Shown here one piece after another: positions 15,870 to 25,065 of a stretch of 43,124 nt of DNA. Source of the DNA: Methylococcales bacterium (lineage in GTDB: Bacteria > Pseudomonadota > Gammaproteobacteria > Methylococcales > Methylomonadaceae). The notes beneath the pieces are model-generated. The model was not told where the DNA came from. It ran no database searches and saw nothing but the letters and a program-made list of their open reading frames with translations. The stretch is from contig JAUYBJ010000252.1 in the NCBI GenBank assembly GCA_030693155.1, positions 1 through 43,124 of the forward strand, in the 5' to 3' direction. How positions within the stretch are numbered: position 1 is the first letter of the stretch; each line of letters opens with the position of its first letter. The translations under genes and the position numbers were made by a program.

Positions 15870-17408
15870 ATGACTACCGAACTGTTTTTTAGCGCGTTTA
15901 TTTCCATCGTCAACGATTTGTCGCGGCAACTGCCCGCACAAGAGCGGTATCAACATTTATTGCAAACCTTAATGCAGTTATTTCCCTGTGATGCCTGTGC
16001 GTTGCTGAAACTGGAACAGCATTATCTAGTGCCGTTAGCGATAGACGGCTTAAGCGAAGATACACTGGGACGGCGGTTTTTAGTCGCAGAACAACCGCGT
16101 TTAGCGACTATTTTGGCAACCAAAGGCATCACCCGTTTTGCCGCCGATTCATCGCTTCCCGACCCTTATGATGGTCTGATTGAAAACGGTGCTAATCAAC
16201 TGCACGTTCATGATTGTATGGGTGTGACTTTGTATATTGACGGGCAGGCGTGGGGTGTTTTGACCCTTGATGCACTGAATCCGCATACCTTTGACGCGAT
16301 TAATCAACACGCGTTAGAAACCTTTATTGGTTTAACTGAAGCCACGGTAAAAGCCGCAAACCTGATTGTGTCGTTGGAAACTCAAGTCAAACAAGTACAT
16401 CAAAGTCTATTAGAAGACAGCAACCGCATGGAAATGATCGGTAACAGCCTCGCTATGCAGGCGTTGAATAATGACATAGCCGTGGTTGCACAATCGGATT
16501 TAGCTGTATTGATACTGGGCGAAACAGGCGTAGGTAAAGAATTGGTCGCCCATCACATTCATGTTAAATCGCAACGAGCCGAACGGGCGATAGTCTATGT
16601 CAACTGTGCCGCCTTGCCAGAACACATTGCTGAAAGTGAATTATTCGGACATTGCAAAGGCGCGTTTTCGGGCGCGATTAGTGACAGAACGGGCAAATTT
16701 GAACTGGCGAATAACAGCACCATTTTTCTCGATGAAATTGGTGATTTATCGTTGCCCTTGCAGGCAAAAATTTTGCGCACCTTACAAAATGGCGAGATTC
16801 AACGCTTAGGCAGCGATAGATATATTAAAGTAAACATTCGGGTGATTGCCGCCACCAATCGTCTGTTACAAAAAGGTGTAGCTGACGGGCAGTTTCGCGC
16901 CGATTTATATCATCGTCTGGCGGTTTATCCCATTCACGTTCCACCTCTGCGCGAGCGCGGTAAAGATGTTTTATTATTGGCGGGCTTGTTTTTAGAAAAG
17001 AATAAACAACGCTTGGCGGTACAAGGTTTACGACTGGATAGGGATGCTAAACAAGCATTATTAGCTTATCAATGGGCAGGTAATATCAGAGAACTGGAAC
17101 ACTTGTTAAGCCGTGCCGCTTTAAAAGCCGTGGCGGTAGAAGATCGTAATAAACGAGTGGTGACTATTTCATTAGTGCATTTGGATATTACCCCAGTGAC
17201 ACATTCCGCACTGTTATCATCAGCCGAAACACCTCTATTACCCTCCGCCGCACACCTGAATTTTAAACAACAGGTCGATGATTTTTCCCGCCGCTTAATC
17301 GAACAAAAACTCAGTGAAAATGCCAATAACAAGGCAAAAACCGCTGAATTATTCGGCTTGGATAGGGGGAATTTTTTCCGTTTGTTGAAGCGGTTGGATA
17401 TTCGATGA
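15870..17408 (+). CDS. norR: NO-responsive sigma-54 activator NorR
   Basis: This activator of about 512 residues has an N-terminal GAF domain (PCDACALLKLEQHYLVPLAI, LGRRF, SLPDPYDGLI) matching the NO-sensing domain of NorR. A linker leads to the AAA+ domain, with Walker A GETGVGKE and Walker B IFLDEIGDL, plus RVIAATN and FRADLYHRL. A Fis-type helix-turn-helix (NNKAKTAELFGLDRGNFFRLLKRL) ends the chain. The sigma-54 contact loop reads GAFSGA instead of the usual GAFTGA. NO binding to GAF iron should relieve inhibition of the ATPase and activate hcp, which is divergent. I prefer the ATG at 15870 over the in-frame GTG at 15864, on family alignment. Confidence 0.92.
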   Translation: MTTELFFSAFISIVNDLSRQLPAQERYQHLLQTLMQLFPCDACALLKLEQHYLVPLAIDGLSEDTLGRRFLVAEQPRLATILATKGITRFAADSSLPDPYDGLIENGANQLHVHDCMGVTLYIDGQAWGVLTLDALNPHTFDAINQHALETFIGLTEATVKAANLIVSLETQVKQVHQSLLEDSNRMEMIGNSLAMQALNNDIAVVAQSDLAVLILGETGVGKELVAHHIHVKSQRAERAIVYVNCAALPEHIAESELFGHCKGAFSGAISDRTGKFELANNSTIFLDEIGDLSLPLQAKILRTLQNGEIQRLGSDRYIKVNIRVIAATNRLLQKGVADGQFRADLYHRLAVYPIHVPPLRERGKDVLLLAGLFLEKNKQRLAVQGLRLDRDAKQALLAYQWAGNIRELEHLLSRAALKAVAVEDRNKRVVTISLVHLDITPVTHSALLSSAETPLLPSAAHLNFKQQVDDFSRRLIEQKLSENANNKAKTAELFGLDRGNFFRLLKRLDIR

Positions 17409-17421
17409 TGGCTTTGGTGTT

Positions 17422-17458
17422 TTGTAGGGTGGGCAAAAAAGCGTTGCCCACCCTACAA
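17422..17458. terminator. Palindrome of the GTAGGGTGGGC repeat family, probable terminator
   Basis: TTGTAGGGTGGGCAA (17422-17436) and its exact inverse TTGCCCACCCTACAA (17444-17458) form a 15-bp stem with a 7-base loop. It stands just after norR and before the converging DUF3142 gene. The same arm occurs at 12541 and 30178, so this is a dispersed repeat that may also end transcription in both directions. Confidence 0.65.
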
Positions 17459-17512
17459 ATTGAGATTTACCGTCTTTTTTGCAACCCAGAAAACACGAGT
17501 GCTAAAACAGGT

Positions 17513-18301
17513 TTAATTCACCAACTTCTCAACATCCGCACTCGTCCACCCTGCCGCCGAGCCTTTAAAAACATACACGCGCCGTGCTTTGGCAAAGTTG
17601 ATGGTTAAGGGTTCGTCGGTGGCGATGCCATAGCTTTGTTGGCAGAGCGGGATGGAAAAATCGGTGCCGTTTTTTAGCAGGTTTTTGACTTTGTGATTAT
17701 CTGCACCCATGCGGAAAATCATGGGGATGGCTTCATCGACGGGGAGGTCTTTTATCCACGGGTCGCTGAGGCAAAATGAGGCTAAAGCGGTGATGGACAG
17801 CGGCATGGTGGCGGGGATTTTGGCGCGTAATTCGGTCAGTAGTTCACGGTAAAAACCGCGTTGTGAAACTTTGGCATCAAAGTCGATTTGCAGGGCGGAG
17901 ACGTTTTTCAGGGTTAGCGTGTTTAACACCAGACGGACAATTTCATCTTGCTGGGTTTTCGATAACACGGGCAGTTGATCGGTTTCTATGCGCGTTACCG
18001 CGATAAGTTTGGTTTCTGGGCTGACTTTAAGCGGTTGTTGCCGTGGGTTGGCATTAACTTTTTCGCCTGTCAAGGTCAGGGTTTGCGCTAAAAAAGCAAC
18101 GGCAACTTGCTGGGGATTTAAAAAACGCAGGTCTTCGGGGCGTTCCCATGCCCATAAAATGGTGGGCGGAAAATCGTTGAACTTTGATTCGGTGGCGGCG
18201 GTGGGTTGGCAGGCTGTTAAGCATAATGCAAGCGGTAACATCAGTTTTGCTGGTTGCCACGCGCTGAGTTGGAATGCCGTTTTTACTGCCCTTTTAGTCA
18301 T
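17513..18301 (-). CDS. DUF3142-like lipoprotein
   Basis: This protein of about 262 residues, read from MTKRAVKTAFQ, has a basic N-region, a hydrophobic stretch and the lipobox LTAC (MLPLALCLTACQ), so a lipoprotein signal is likely. The mature part contains PPTILWAWERPEDLRFL, KLIAVTRIETD, LQIDFDAKVSQRGFYREL and MIFRMGADNH. These fit DUF3142, a family with a glycosidase-like barrel pattern and no assigned reaction. It follows tamB on the same strand. The frame also stays open to an ATG at 18400 overlapping tamB, but that N-terminus is encoded by a dispersed repeat, so I start after it. There is no clear ribosome site. Confidence 0.7.
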   Translation of the reverse strand: MTKRAVKTAFQLSAWQPAKLMLPLALCLTACQPTAATESKFNDFPPTILWAWERPEDLRFLNPQQVAVAFLAQTLTLTGEKVNANPRQQPLKVSPETKLIAVTRIETDQLPVLSKTQQDEIVRLVLNTLTLKNVSALQIDFDAKVSQRGFYRELLTELRAKIPATMPLSITALASFCLSDPWIKDLPVDEAIPMIFRMGADNHKVKNLLKNGTDFSIPLCQQSYGIATDEPLTINFAKARRVYVFKGSAAGWTSADVEKLVN

Positions 18302-18308
18302 TTTTAAA

Positions 18309-18350
18309 AGCGTGGCGCGGCGCGCCTTTACTGCATTCCCACGCGGAGAG
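18309..18350. repeat. Partial copy of the GTTCCCACGC-family repeat
   Basis: The segment GGCGCGGCGCGCCTTTACTG followed by CATTCCCACGCGG matches the right half of the element at 13777-13894. It lies between the tamB stop and the likely start of the DUF3142 gene, in a frame that happens to be open. The upstream CGCACAGCGTACCCTAC fragment resembles the other dispersed repeat. Confidence 0.6.
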
Positions 18351-18380
18351 ATTACCAAGGTACGCACAGCGTACCCTACG

Positions 18381-21300
18381 TTAATCGGTATCAATTTCAT
18401 AATTCAGTTTAATCCGTTGTGATTCACCCGTTTGGGTTTCAACATTCAAATGGTCGGTCAGTTTGCGTTTCAGCACTAAAGCAACCTGTTTGTTAAAAAT
18501 GCCGACTTTTGCGCCGACATAAAAATCGGGAGTCAGGTATTGCCCAACGGCAAGCAGGGTACTTTGCAGGGTTTTGCCTTCCTGCACTTCAAATTCATCA
18601 AGACCCAGTTTTTCGGTCAGCCAAGACGCTTGCCCTGCACCATAAGACAGAGCCGCGCCCGCTATCATATTACCTTCTGCTTTGCTGGCTTGGTTGAGCG
18701 GTTTACCTGCAATCAGATAAGCGAGTGCTTCGGTTTCTGGTAGCGCGGATGGTTCGGTATAAATGCGGGTTTTCAGTTGGTCTAATGACCCTGTAACATT
18801 GAGCACGGCGGTGATTTTTTTATCATTGGATAGGCGTATTGCTTCAACATTGAGACGGGGATTTTCAGGTGAACCATTAAACACAAACTGCCCTTTACGC
18901 ACAGTTAAATCCTGCCCATAGCTTTTGTAACGACCATTTTTCAGGTTTACATCGCCGTACATAGCGGTTTTGGCACCTGTTTTGGTCAGCTGTAATATCC
19001 CTTGTAAATCAGTTTTAAAACCCATGCCTGAAAAATTGACCTTTTTACCCAGTTCAATGTTTATATTGTCATCAATATTGGTGGCGGTGGGTTTAATGGC
19101 TTGCTCTTCGGGTTCACCTAAAATGACTTCATCTTCACTGACGGAAATCGCACTTTCAGGAATTTCTTTTAATTGAATAATGGCTTTGGGTATGGTGAGT
19201 TTGCCTGTGATTTTGCCTTGGTTTTTGGCAAATACGACTTTTAATTGCGGCGAGACCGCGACTTCGGCTTCGGCAAGTTTGGCGACTTCAAAATTATCGC
19301 CCGTTATCATCATGTCCAACGCCTGAGTTTCCAGACTGAAAACGCCATCGAGTTTAAGTTGCCCTTCGCCTGATTTTGCCGCGCCTTTCAGTTGTATGCG
19401 GTCGGCGGCGGCTAATGCCTGAAAAGTAACCGACCGTAGTTTCAGTCCTGCATTATTTACATCCACCGCGCCACCGCTAAAATCTACTGAACCGTTAGCA
19501 GTGGGTTTTTCGCTGGTGCCAGCCAGATTGACGTTGGCTTTAAGTTGTCCTTTTAGGTTGGCTACTTGCGGAATCAGCGGATTTAACGCGGCAAATTCCA
19601 CCATTGAGGCAGTGATTTTTCCTGACAGGGTTTTACTGTCATCGGTGGCGAGTTCAATTTGGGCGCGTAAAAAATCCTGTTTAATCAGCGCGAGTTTTAG
19701 TTCCGCAAACAGGCGATTAGCCGTTAGTTTGCCTGTGAGCGAAGACGCGCCTAACGGCAATTTGCTATGTGCCAGATTGATGGTAGAAGGCGGTACGTCT
19801 ATTTGATAATTCCCTGTCAACGTGTCGGCGTGTTGTAAATCGGCGTTGAGATTAACGCGCGTGCTGAACTGCACTTGGTCGGGGCTGTTGGGTTTTATTG
19901 ATAAGTTCGGCGATAGCGAACCTTGTATCGTAGTTTGTATACTGTTACTGCCTGAAGCTAGGGCGTGCAGGTTGATGTCATTGATGGTCAGTCCAGATTC
20001 AGCGATGACTACCTTGCCGTTATTCAGGTCGATATTGCCATTAATCATGGGCTTGGTAATTGAACCTGCCAGTTTTACATCGGCTTTCAGTTGCCCTTTC
20101 AGGTCGGATAATTGCGGGGCAAAGGGTTTTAGCGCGGCGAATTCAACCACAGAACCAACTATTTGCCCTGATAAGGTTTGGCTTTTGCCTGTATCCAGCT
20201 GAATGTTGCCACGCACGGCATCTTGATTGATTAACGCCAGATTTATATCCGCGAAAACCTGTGTACCGTTGAGTTTGCCTGATACGGAAGACGCACCTAG
20301 AGACAGGTCTTTGTTTTGTACCGATACGCCGATGGGCGTGGTATTGACTTGATACTGCCCTGTTAATACGCCGTTTTTTTGCTGTACGTTGGCATCGGCA
20401 TTTAACGCCGTCAGCAGTTTTATATCAGGTGGTAATTGGGCTTGAATCAATGAGCTGGGTAAATCGGCTATGTTCACTTGCCCCACAAAATCACCATTGG
20501 CTAAATAGCCACCCTGTACACACACAGACGCATGGTGTTGCACTAAACACCCAGCATCAGTGGCTACATCTACACCCAGCTTATTTTTAGTGGTGCGGAT
20601 ATTCATGGCATTTTTTAACTGCCAGACACCTGCGTCTTTGGAATCTATGTTGAGAGCCGCTAGCGCACCCTGCCAGTTATCGGCTTTTAGTTCGCCTGTG
20701 ATCAGTGTGGATACATCGCCGTATTGTGGTGAACTGACTTCGGCTTTAACGCTGTGTTGTGCAGCTGAGCCTTGTCCTTCAATCAGCAGTTTGGCGATGT
20801 GCGTCGCGCCAGTTTTAATATGCTTGGCGATGATGGCTAACTGTGAGTTTTTTTGTGCCGAGGGGTCATAGTCAATGTCGATATTGAGCTGTTCCACGCT
20901 GTGTTCCGCAAAACGTACATTTTGCCCGTTGGCTTGCAATTTGACTGCTGGATTTTGCCACGCGCCTTGTACACTGCCCTGCGCTTTGAACCGACCTCCT
21001 AAGGTTGGCCATAAGGCATTGAGTTGTGGCGTGTCAACGACGAGTGTCAGCATGGCTTGTTGTTCGCCCAGTGTGCCATTGACTTCAATACTATTTTTGC
21101 CCGATTTGATAGCGAGTGCATCTACGGTGAGCTGATCGCCGACTAACAGCAACTTCCCGTCGGCACTGACAGGATAGCCGCGCAACTGCCCTGCGAGTTT
21201 ATTGATAGCCACATCCAGCTGTAATTTGTCGGTCATCTCGCCTTTAAAATGACTGTCAAACGATAAGTTACCCGCCATATCGGGCATGATAATAGCGGGA

Positions 21301-22349
21301 TTAAAATTCTGCCCTGTCGCAGTAATGTCAAACGAGGTTTTATCTTTCCACCCGACTTGTCCAGCCAGTTGAAACAGACCTGTAGTAGATTTCAGCTCCA
21401 GTTTTTCCACAGTCAGCGCATCTAAACTGCCTTTGCTGTTCAATACTAAACTGGCTTCTGGTAAGTATGCTTGGCTTAGCGCGGTATTTATATTAAGCCG
21501 ATAATCCGTTAATAAACCGATGAGTTCAATACGACCTTTATCACTTTGTATTTGTGGCTTGTCGCCTGTGATGGGGTATTTTACGCCTTGCCAATCAATG
21601 CGGGCATTGATGTACGGATCTTTGAGCGGATTATCGACCGTGCCTTGCAAAGCGAGGGTAAAGGGTGCGCCAATTTGGTTATCAATGGTTATTTTTTTGG
21701 TATCGCCGCTAAGTATGGTGCTTGCTTGCCAGTTGCCTTGTTGGTCTGAGTTGATTTTCCAATCGGTGTTGAGCTTAAAGGCGAAACCTTTGCCTAACGC
21801 TACTTGCCCTTGCAGGCTTGCGGCAAGCGGCTTGGCATCAATAGCGAGGATTTGAATCAGCAGTTGTCCGTGTTCGGTTTTGGCAATCAGCTGGAGTTTT
21901 TCAACCGTTTGCAAAATTGCACCTTGTTGAAACTGCACATTGCTGAGCAGCAAATTTTCTATCACCACATCAATGGGTAACGCTAACGGGGCGTTAAAAT
22001 CAAAGGTACTGGGTTGCTCTTCTTCTGGCTGTTTAGCATCATCTAAACGGACGTTGATGCCATCCAGCGTAACATCAACAATTTTTACTGTCCCTGTCCA
22101 CAGCTTGTGCGGCTGCCAGACAAATTTCAATTGTTTGAGGTCAATGGTTTGGGTAGGGCTTTGATAATGCACATCGGTTAATTCAAGGCTATCTAACAAG
22201 CTGCCTTGGATGGTTTGTATCGTGGCTTCTGGTGGTAATAAGGTATGCAATAACCAGCGCGTTCCTGATTCGCTGTTCATCAGGCTGAATAACGCAATCG
22301 GGATGAATAGCAGAAGAGTTAAAGCAATCAGCAGCGGGCGTTTTTTCAT
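18381..22349 (-). CDS. tamB: Translocation and assembly module inner-membrane protein TamB
   Basis: This 1322-residue protein has one N-terminal membrane anchor (LLIALTLLLFIPIALFSLM). It continues as a very long beta-rich AsmA-like region of the bridge-like lipid transfer type and ends in the conserved DUF490/TamB C-terminal domain (KLGLDEFEVQEGKT, VGQYLTPDFYVGAKVG, LNVETQTGE). TamB spans the periplasm to TamA and is implicated in outer-membrane protein assembly and phospholipid transport. Its start overlaps the tamA stop (22346-22349), so the pair is translationally coupled. Two consecutive units of about 155-160 residues, roughly 655-812 and 840-995, are clear internal duplicates (SVVEFAALKP and SMVEFAALNP; DLKGQLKADVKLAG and NLKGQLKANVNLAG). 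Confidence 0.93.
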   Translation of the reverse strand: MKKRPLLIALTLLLFIPIALFSLMNSESGTRWLLHTLLPPEATIQTIQGSLLDSLELTDVHYQSPTQTIDLKQLKFVWQPHKLWTGTVKIVDVTLDGINVRLDDAKQPEEEQPSTFDFNAPLALPIDVVIENLLLSNVQFQQGAILQTVEKLQLIAKTEHGQLLIQILAIDAKPLAASLQGQVALGKGFAFKLNTDWKINSDQQGNWQASTILSGDTKKITIDNQIGAPFTLALQGTVDNPLKDPYINARIDWQGVKYPITGDKPQIQSDKGRIELIGLLTDYRLNINTALSQAYLPEASLVLNSKGSLDALTVEKLELKSTTGLFQLAGQVGWKDKTSFDITATGQNFNPAIIMPDMAGNLSFDSHFKGEMTDKLQLDVAINKLAGQLRGYPVSADGKLLLVGDQLTVDALAIKSGKNSIEVNGTLGEQQAMLTLVVDTPQLNALWPTLGGRFKAQGSVQGAWQNPAVKLQANGQNVRFAEHSVEQLNIDIDYDPSAQKNSQLAIIAKHIKTGATHIAKLLIEGQGSAAQHSVKAEVSSPQYGDVSTLITGELKADNWQGALAALNIDSKDAGVWQLKNAMNIRTTKNKLGVDVATDAGCLVQHHASVCVQGGYLANGDFVGQVNIADLPSSLIQAQLPPDIKLLTALNADANVQQKNGVLTGQYQVNTTPIGVSVQNKDLSLGASSVSGKLNGTQVFADINLALINQDAVRGNIQLDTGKSQTLSGQIVGSVVEFAALKPFAPQLSDLKGQLKADVKLAGSITKPMINGNIDLNNGKVVIAESGLTINDINLHALASGSNSIQTTIQGSLSPNLSIKPNSPDQVQFSTRVNLNADLQHADTLTGNYQIDVPPSTINLAHSKLPLGASSLTGKLTANRLFAELKLALIKQDFLRAQIELATDDSKTLSGKITASMVEFAALNPLIPQVANLKGQLKANVNLAGTSEKPTANGSVDFSGGAVDVNNAGLKLRSVTFQALAAADRIQLKGAAKSGEGQLKLDGVFSLETQALDMMITGDNFEVAKLAEAEVAVSPQLKVVFAKNQGKITGKLTIPKAIIQLKEIPESAISVSEDEVILGEPEEQAIKPTATNIDDNINIELGKKVNFSGMGFKTDLQGILQLTKTGAKTAMYGDVNLKNGRYKSYGQDLTVRKGQFVFNGSPENPRLNVEAIRLSNDKKITAVLNVTGSLDQLKTRIYTEPSALPETEALAYLIAGKPLNQASKAEGNMIAGAALSYGAGQASWLTEKLGLDEFEVQEGKTLQSTLLAVGQYLTPDFYVGAKVGIFNKQVALVLKRKLTDHLNVETQTGESQRIKLNYEIDTD

Positions 22350-24085
22350 AGTCTTGCCCCGGCGGAGAAGTGGATTTGAAACGCTGAATCAGCAGGGGAT
22401 AATGGTATGGCAACATCGACACGCACAGGGCCAAACGGTGAATACCAACGCGCCCCCAGACCCGCGCCTGTTTTCAGATTGATATTGTTGACCGTATTAA
22501 ACGCATTGCCCGCATCAATAAACGCCGCGACACCCCAATCATCAAAAATGGTGTGTTCATATTCGGTGCTGAACACCGCTAAATACTGCCCGCCAATCAC
22601 ATTACCCTGTGCATCTGTGGGACCAAGTTCTTTATAGGCATAGCCGCGCACACTGCTGATACCACCTGCATAAAAGCGGTAAGTAGTCGGTAATTTATCA
22701 AAATCATTGGTTGCGGTCGCACCCAGTTCTGTGCGTCCGATAAATTTACCACCGCTCCACGGTAAATTTTGTATCCACGTTGCAGCCATGGAACTTTGGG
22801 CAAAACTGACATCAGACAGCGGGATTTTATAACTACCCGCCACATCAAATTTAAGTCGATAGCCTTTGCTTGGACGCATTGGATTATCAGCGACTGAATA
22901 CAACCAGTTACCACCTGGTACTAATAATAAGGTTTGCCCTCGCGTATCAGTACCTGTCTGGAAATCTTCATAGCTGTAATCGAGGAACACCGTTTGTTTC
23001 CAGCCGTTGTCAAAAGTATATTTATACCGCCCTGACAGTTTTGCGGACAGCGAATTAAAGGTATCGGTGTCTTCACGCTTTACCCCAAATCCGACACTAA
23101 AGGTCTCGGTCAGCGGATTATCCAACGGAATGGTGTATTCGACATTTGCCGTTGATAACACGGGAGCAATATCAAGATCCGCCGTCAAGAAATGCCCCAG
23201 TTTATTCAAACGATTATCCTGATAACTGGCACTCGCTAAAATCCCTATATCGGTATCAAAACCGATACCGAAGGCATAATGATATTTAGGTTTGGGGTGT
23301 AATTTGATAGTGACGGGGACAGGTTTTCCGTTGCTGTCAGTCGCAGGACGAATGTCGATACTGTCAAAATAACCGCTTTTTGATAACGCATCGTAGGTTT
23401 CAACAAGCTGTTCGCTGGAATAAAAATCGCCGCTTTTTATGGCAATATATTTGGCAACTAATTCGGGTTCCAAGGCATCCTGTTCGATAATAATCTCACC
23501 AAACTGCTGACGTTTACCTGAATCAAACACCAGTTCAAAACTCGCTGTGTTATGAGCTTTGTCGATAACTAATTTTTTACTGGTAAATTCGCTGTTTAAA
23601 TAGCCACGTTGCGCGGCTAACGACGCAAGCTGGCTTTTCATTTTTTCGTAGTTATTGTGACGTAAAGGCTGACCTGTTTTTAATAACAGTTTGTCGCGGA
23701 GTTTTTTAAATTCAGGATCATCATGAGCACCGCCATTAATGGTGATGTTGATTGTTTTAACAATGACTTGCGTGCCTGCATCAATGGTGAAGTTTGCTTG
23801 CCAGCACCCTTGATTGAACGCTAATGATTTTTTAATGACAGGATGGTAGAAACCAACGGCGCGTAACGCGGGATCAATTTCCTGCTCGGATTGGGCAAAT
23901 AAACTTTCTATTTTCCAGCGGGGAGCATCACATTTTTCTTTTGCAAGTGAAAGCATAATGCGCACGTTGTCACTGGCTGCTCCCTCAAGTCCTGAAATTG
24001 ATACTTCAGCATTGACGGCAGGTACGATTAAATACAGTAAAACCGTACCAATAAATGCTATTACTTCTTTAAAGCCGACTTGCAT
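22346..24085 (-). CDS. tamA: Translocation and assembly module outer-membrane protein TamA
   Basis: This Omp85-family protein of about 579 residues has a signal sequence (FIGTVLLYLIVPAVNA). Three POTRA domains follow (through about residue 260; for example GYLNSEFTSKKLVIDKAHN), then a 16-strand barrel with the lid-lock motif SSVRGYAYKELGP and a C-terminal strand FQIHFSAGARL. It sits in the outer membrane and works with TamB, whose gene overlaps by 4 bp. I prefer the ATG at 24083-24085 (MQVGFKEVIAF) over an upstream GTG at 24106. Neither has a good ribosome site. Confidence 0.93.
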   Translation of the reverse strand: MQVGFKEVIAFIGTVLLYLIVPAVNAEVSISGLEGAASDNVRIMLSLAKEKCDAPRWKIESLFAQSEQEIDPALRAVGFYHPVIKKSLAFNQGCWQANFTIDAGTQVIVKTINITINGGAHDDPEFKKLRDKLLLKTGQPLRHNNYEKMKSQLASLAAQRGYLNSEFTSKKLVIDKAHNTASFELVFDSGKRQQFGEIIIEQDALEPELVAKYIAIKSGDFYSSEQLVETYDALSKSGYFDSIDIRPATDSNGKPVPVTIKLHPKPKYHYAFGIGFDTDIGILASASYQDNRLNKLGHFLTADLDIAPVLSTANVEYTIPLDNPLTETFSVGFGVKREDTDTFNSLSAKLSGRYKYTFDNGWKQTVFLDYSYEDFQTGTDTRGQTLLLVPGGNWLYSVADNPMRPSKGYRLKFDVAGSYKIPLSDVSFAQSSMAATWIQNLPWSGGKFIGRTELGATATNDFDKLPTTYRFYAGGISSVRGYAYKELGPTDAQGNVIGGQYLAVFSTEYEHTIFDDWGVAAFIDAGNAFNTVNNINLKTGAGLGARWYSPFGPVRVDVAIPLSPADSAFQIHFSAGARL

Positions 24086-24270
24086 AGAATGCCCAAAACT
24101 AGCCACTGAAAATTTATCAGGTTATTTCAGCGTATTTTGTTTAAACACGGCTTAAATATGGAATAACCATTATAAGACGGCATTCTATACTATGAAGCTA
24201 TCAGCAAAGAAGAATCATATTGCTTTATATGCAGGGCATCATGTCGCGGATGAGAAAACGGGTAAAAAAA

Positions 24271-24795
24271 TCAGGCGCGGCAATCAGTGGGCGCGAATTT
24301 AGGGTCAAGTGTTCCTACATGAGTTCTAAGTATATTATTCAGCGGTGGGGTTGCAGAATGGCATTGCCAATCAATCATGCCGCCCTGAATAAGTTTACCA
24401 GGAGTCAGTGCGCTCCCGCTATCCACAGGAATCAGCAGTAAAGTGGGTGAACCAGGTGCGATTCGATTAGTATAAGTAATAGTAATTTCACCATTAGCGT
24501 TATTAATAGCAATTCCTGAGCTGGCAGGAAGACGCGAGACACCTGTAGGATCAGTGGAAACAATACCCGTCGGATAGGGAGCTACCCAGCCAGAATTAAA
24601 GGGTGTACCATTGATTGCATTTTCACTAACGTTTGATTTTGCCGATGCGACTAAAGCCAGACCTTCAGTCACTTTCACTTTAATAAGATAATCTTGGTAG
24701 ACTGGTACTGCAATGGAGGCTAATGTACCAATAATAGCAACAACTATCATTAATTCGATAAGTGTGAAACCTTGTGATAATTTTAGAATTTTCAT
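24271..24795 (-). CDS. pilA: Type IV pilin, PilA-like
   Basis: This 174-residue prepilin has the short leader MKILKLSQG. Prepilin peptidase cleavage before FTLIELMIVVAIIGTLASIAVP leaves the methylated Phe1 and Glu5 of type IV pilins. The hydrophobic helix is followed by a globular head that closes with a two-cysteine loop (WQCHSAT to APTDCRA), probably a disulfide. The length fits a major pilin. No other pil genes are nearby. A strong sigma-54-type promoter lies 42 bp upstream, as is usual for PilSR-controlled pilA genes. It could also be a minor pilin or a type II pseudopilin, but the head and cysteine loop favour PilA. Confidence 0.88.
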   Translation of the reverse strand: MKILKLSQGFTLIELMIVVAIIGTLASIAVPVYQDYLIKVKVTEGLALVASAKSNVSENAINGTPFNSGWVAPYPTGIVSTDPTGVSRLPASSGIAINNANGEITITYTNRIAPGSPTLLLIPVDSGSALTPGKLIQGGMIDWQCHSATPPLNNILRTHVGTLDPKFAPTDCRA

Positions 24796-24836
24796 AATCT
24801 TATTTTTTTGCCTGATTGAGCGATTATTAATCTACA

Positions 24837-24852
24837 AGCATTATATATGCCA
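24837..24852 (-). promoter_or_regulatory. Sigma-54 promoter of the pilin gene
   Basis: On the minus strand the sequence is TGGCAT-ATATA-ATGCT, with GG and GC in exact -24/-12 register. Transcription would start about 12 bases on, leaving a leader of about 30 bases before the pilin ATG. PilR-type activation is the expected control. Confidence 0.65.
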
Positions 24853-25065
24853 CATTCTTAATATGCTTCGCCAGTCGATTGTGTCTTAGCTTTCACTTAA
24901 CACACAGAAAAATAACCTTGCAATTATTCTGATTTTAGTAAATACCTACGTCATTATATGGCAAATTTTGTCAACTCCTATCAGGCAAAAAACACAGTAT
25001 ATCTGAGGTTTATAGCCGAACAATTTACTACTAAATTTATTGTGCATCATTAATTTTCAGGCAAT
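24853..25065. other. AT-rich intergenic region upstream of pilin
   Basis: There is no open reading frame or RNA gene that I can support. The region lies upstream of the sigma-54 promoter, where enhancer sites for a PilR-like activator would be expected. I cannot point to a specific site. Confidence 0.4.
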
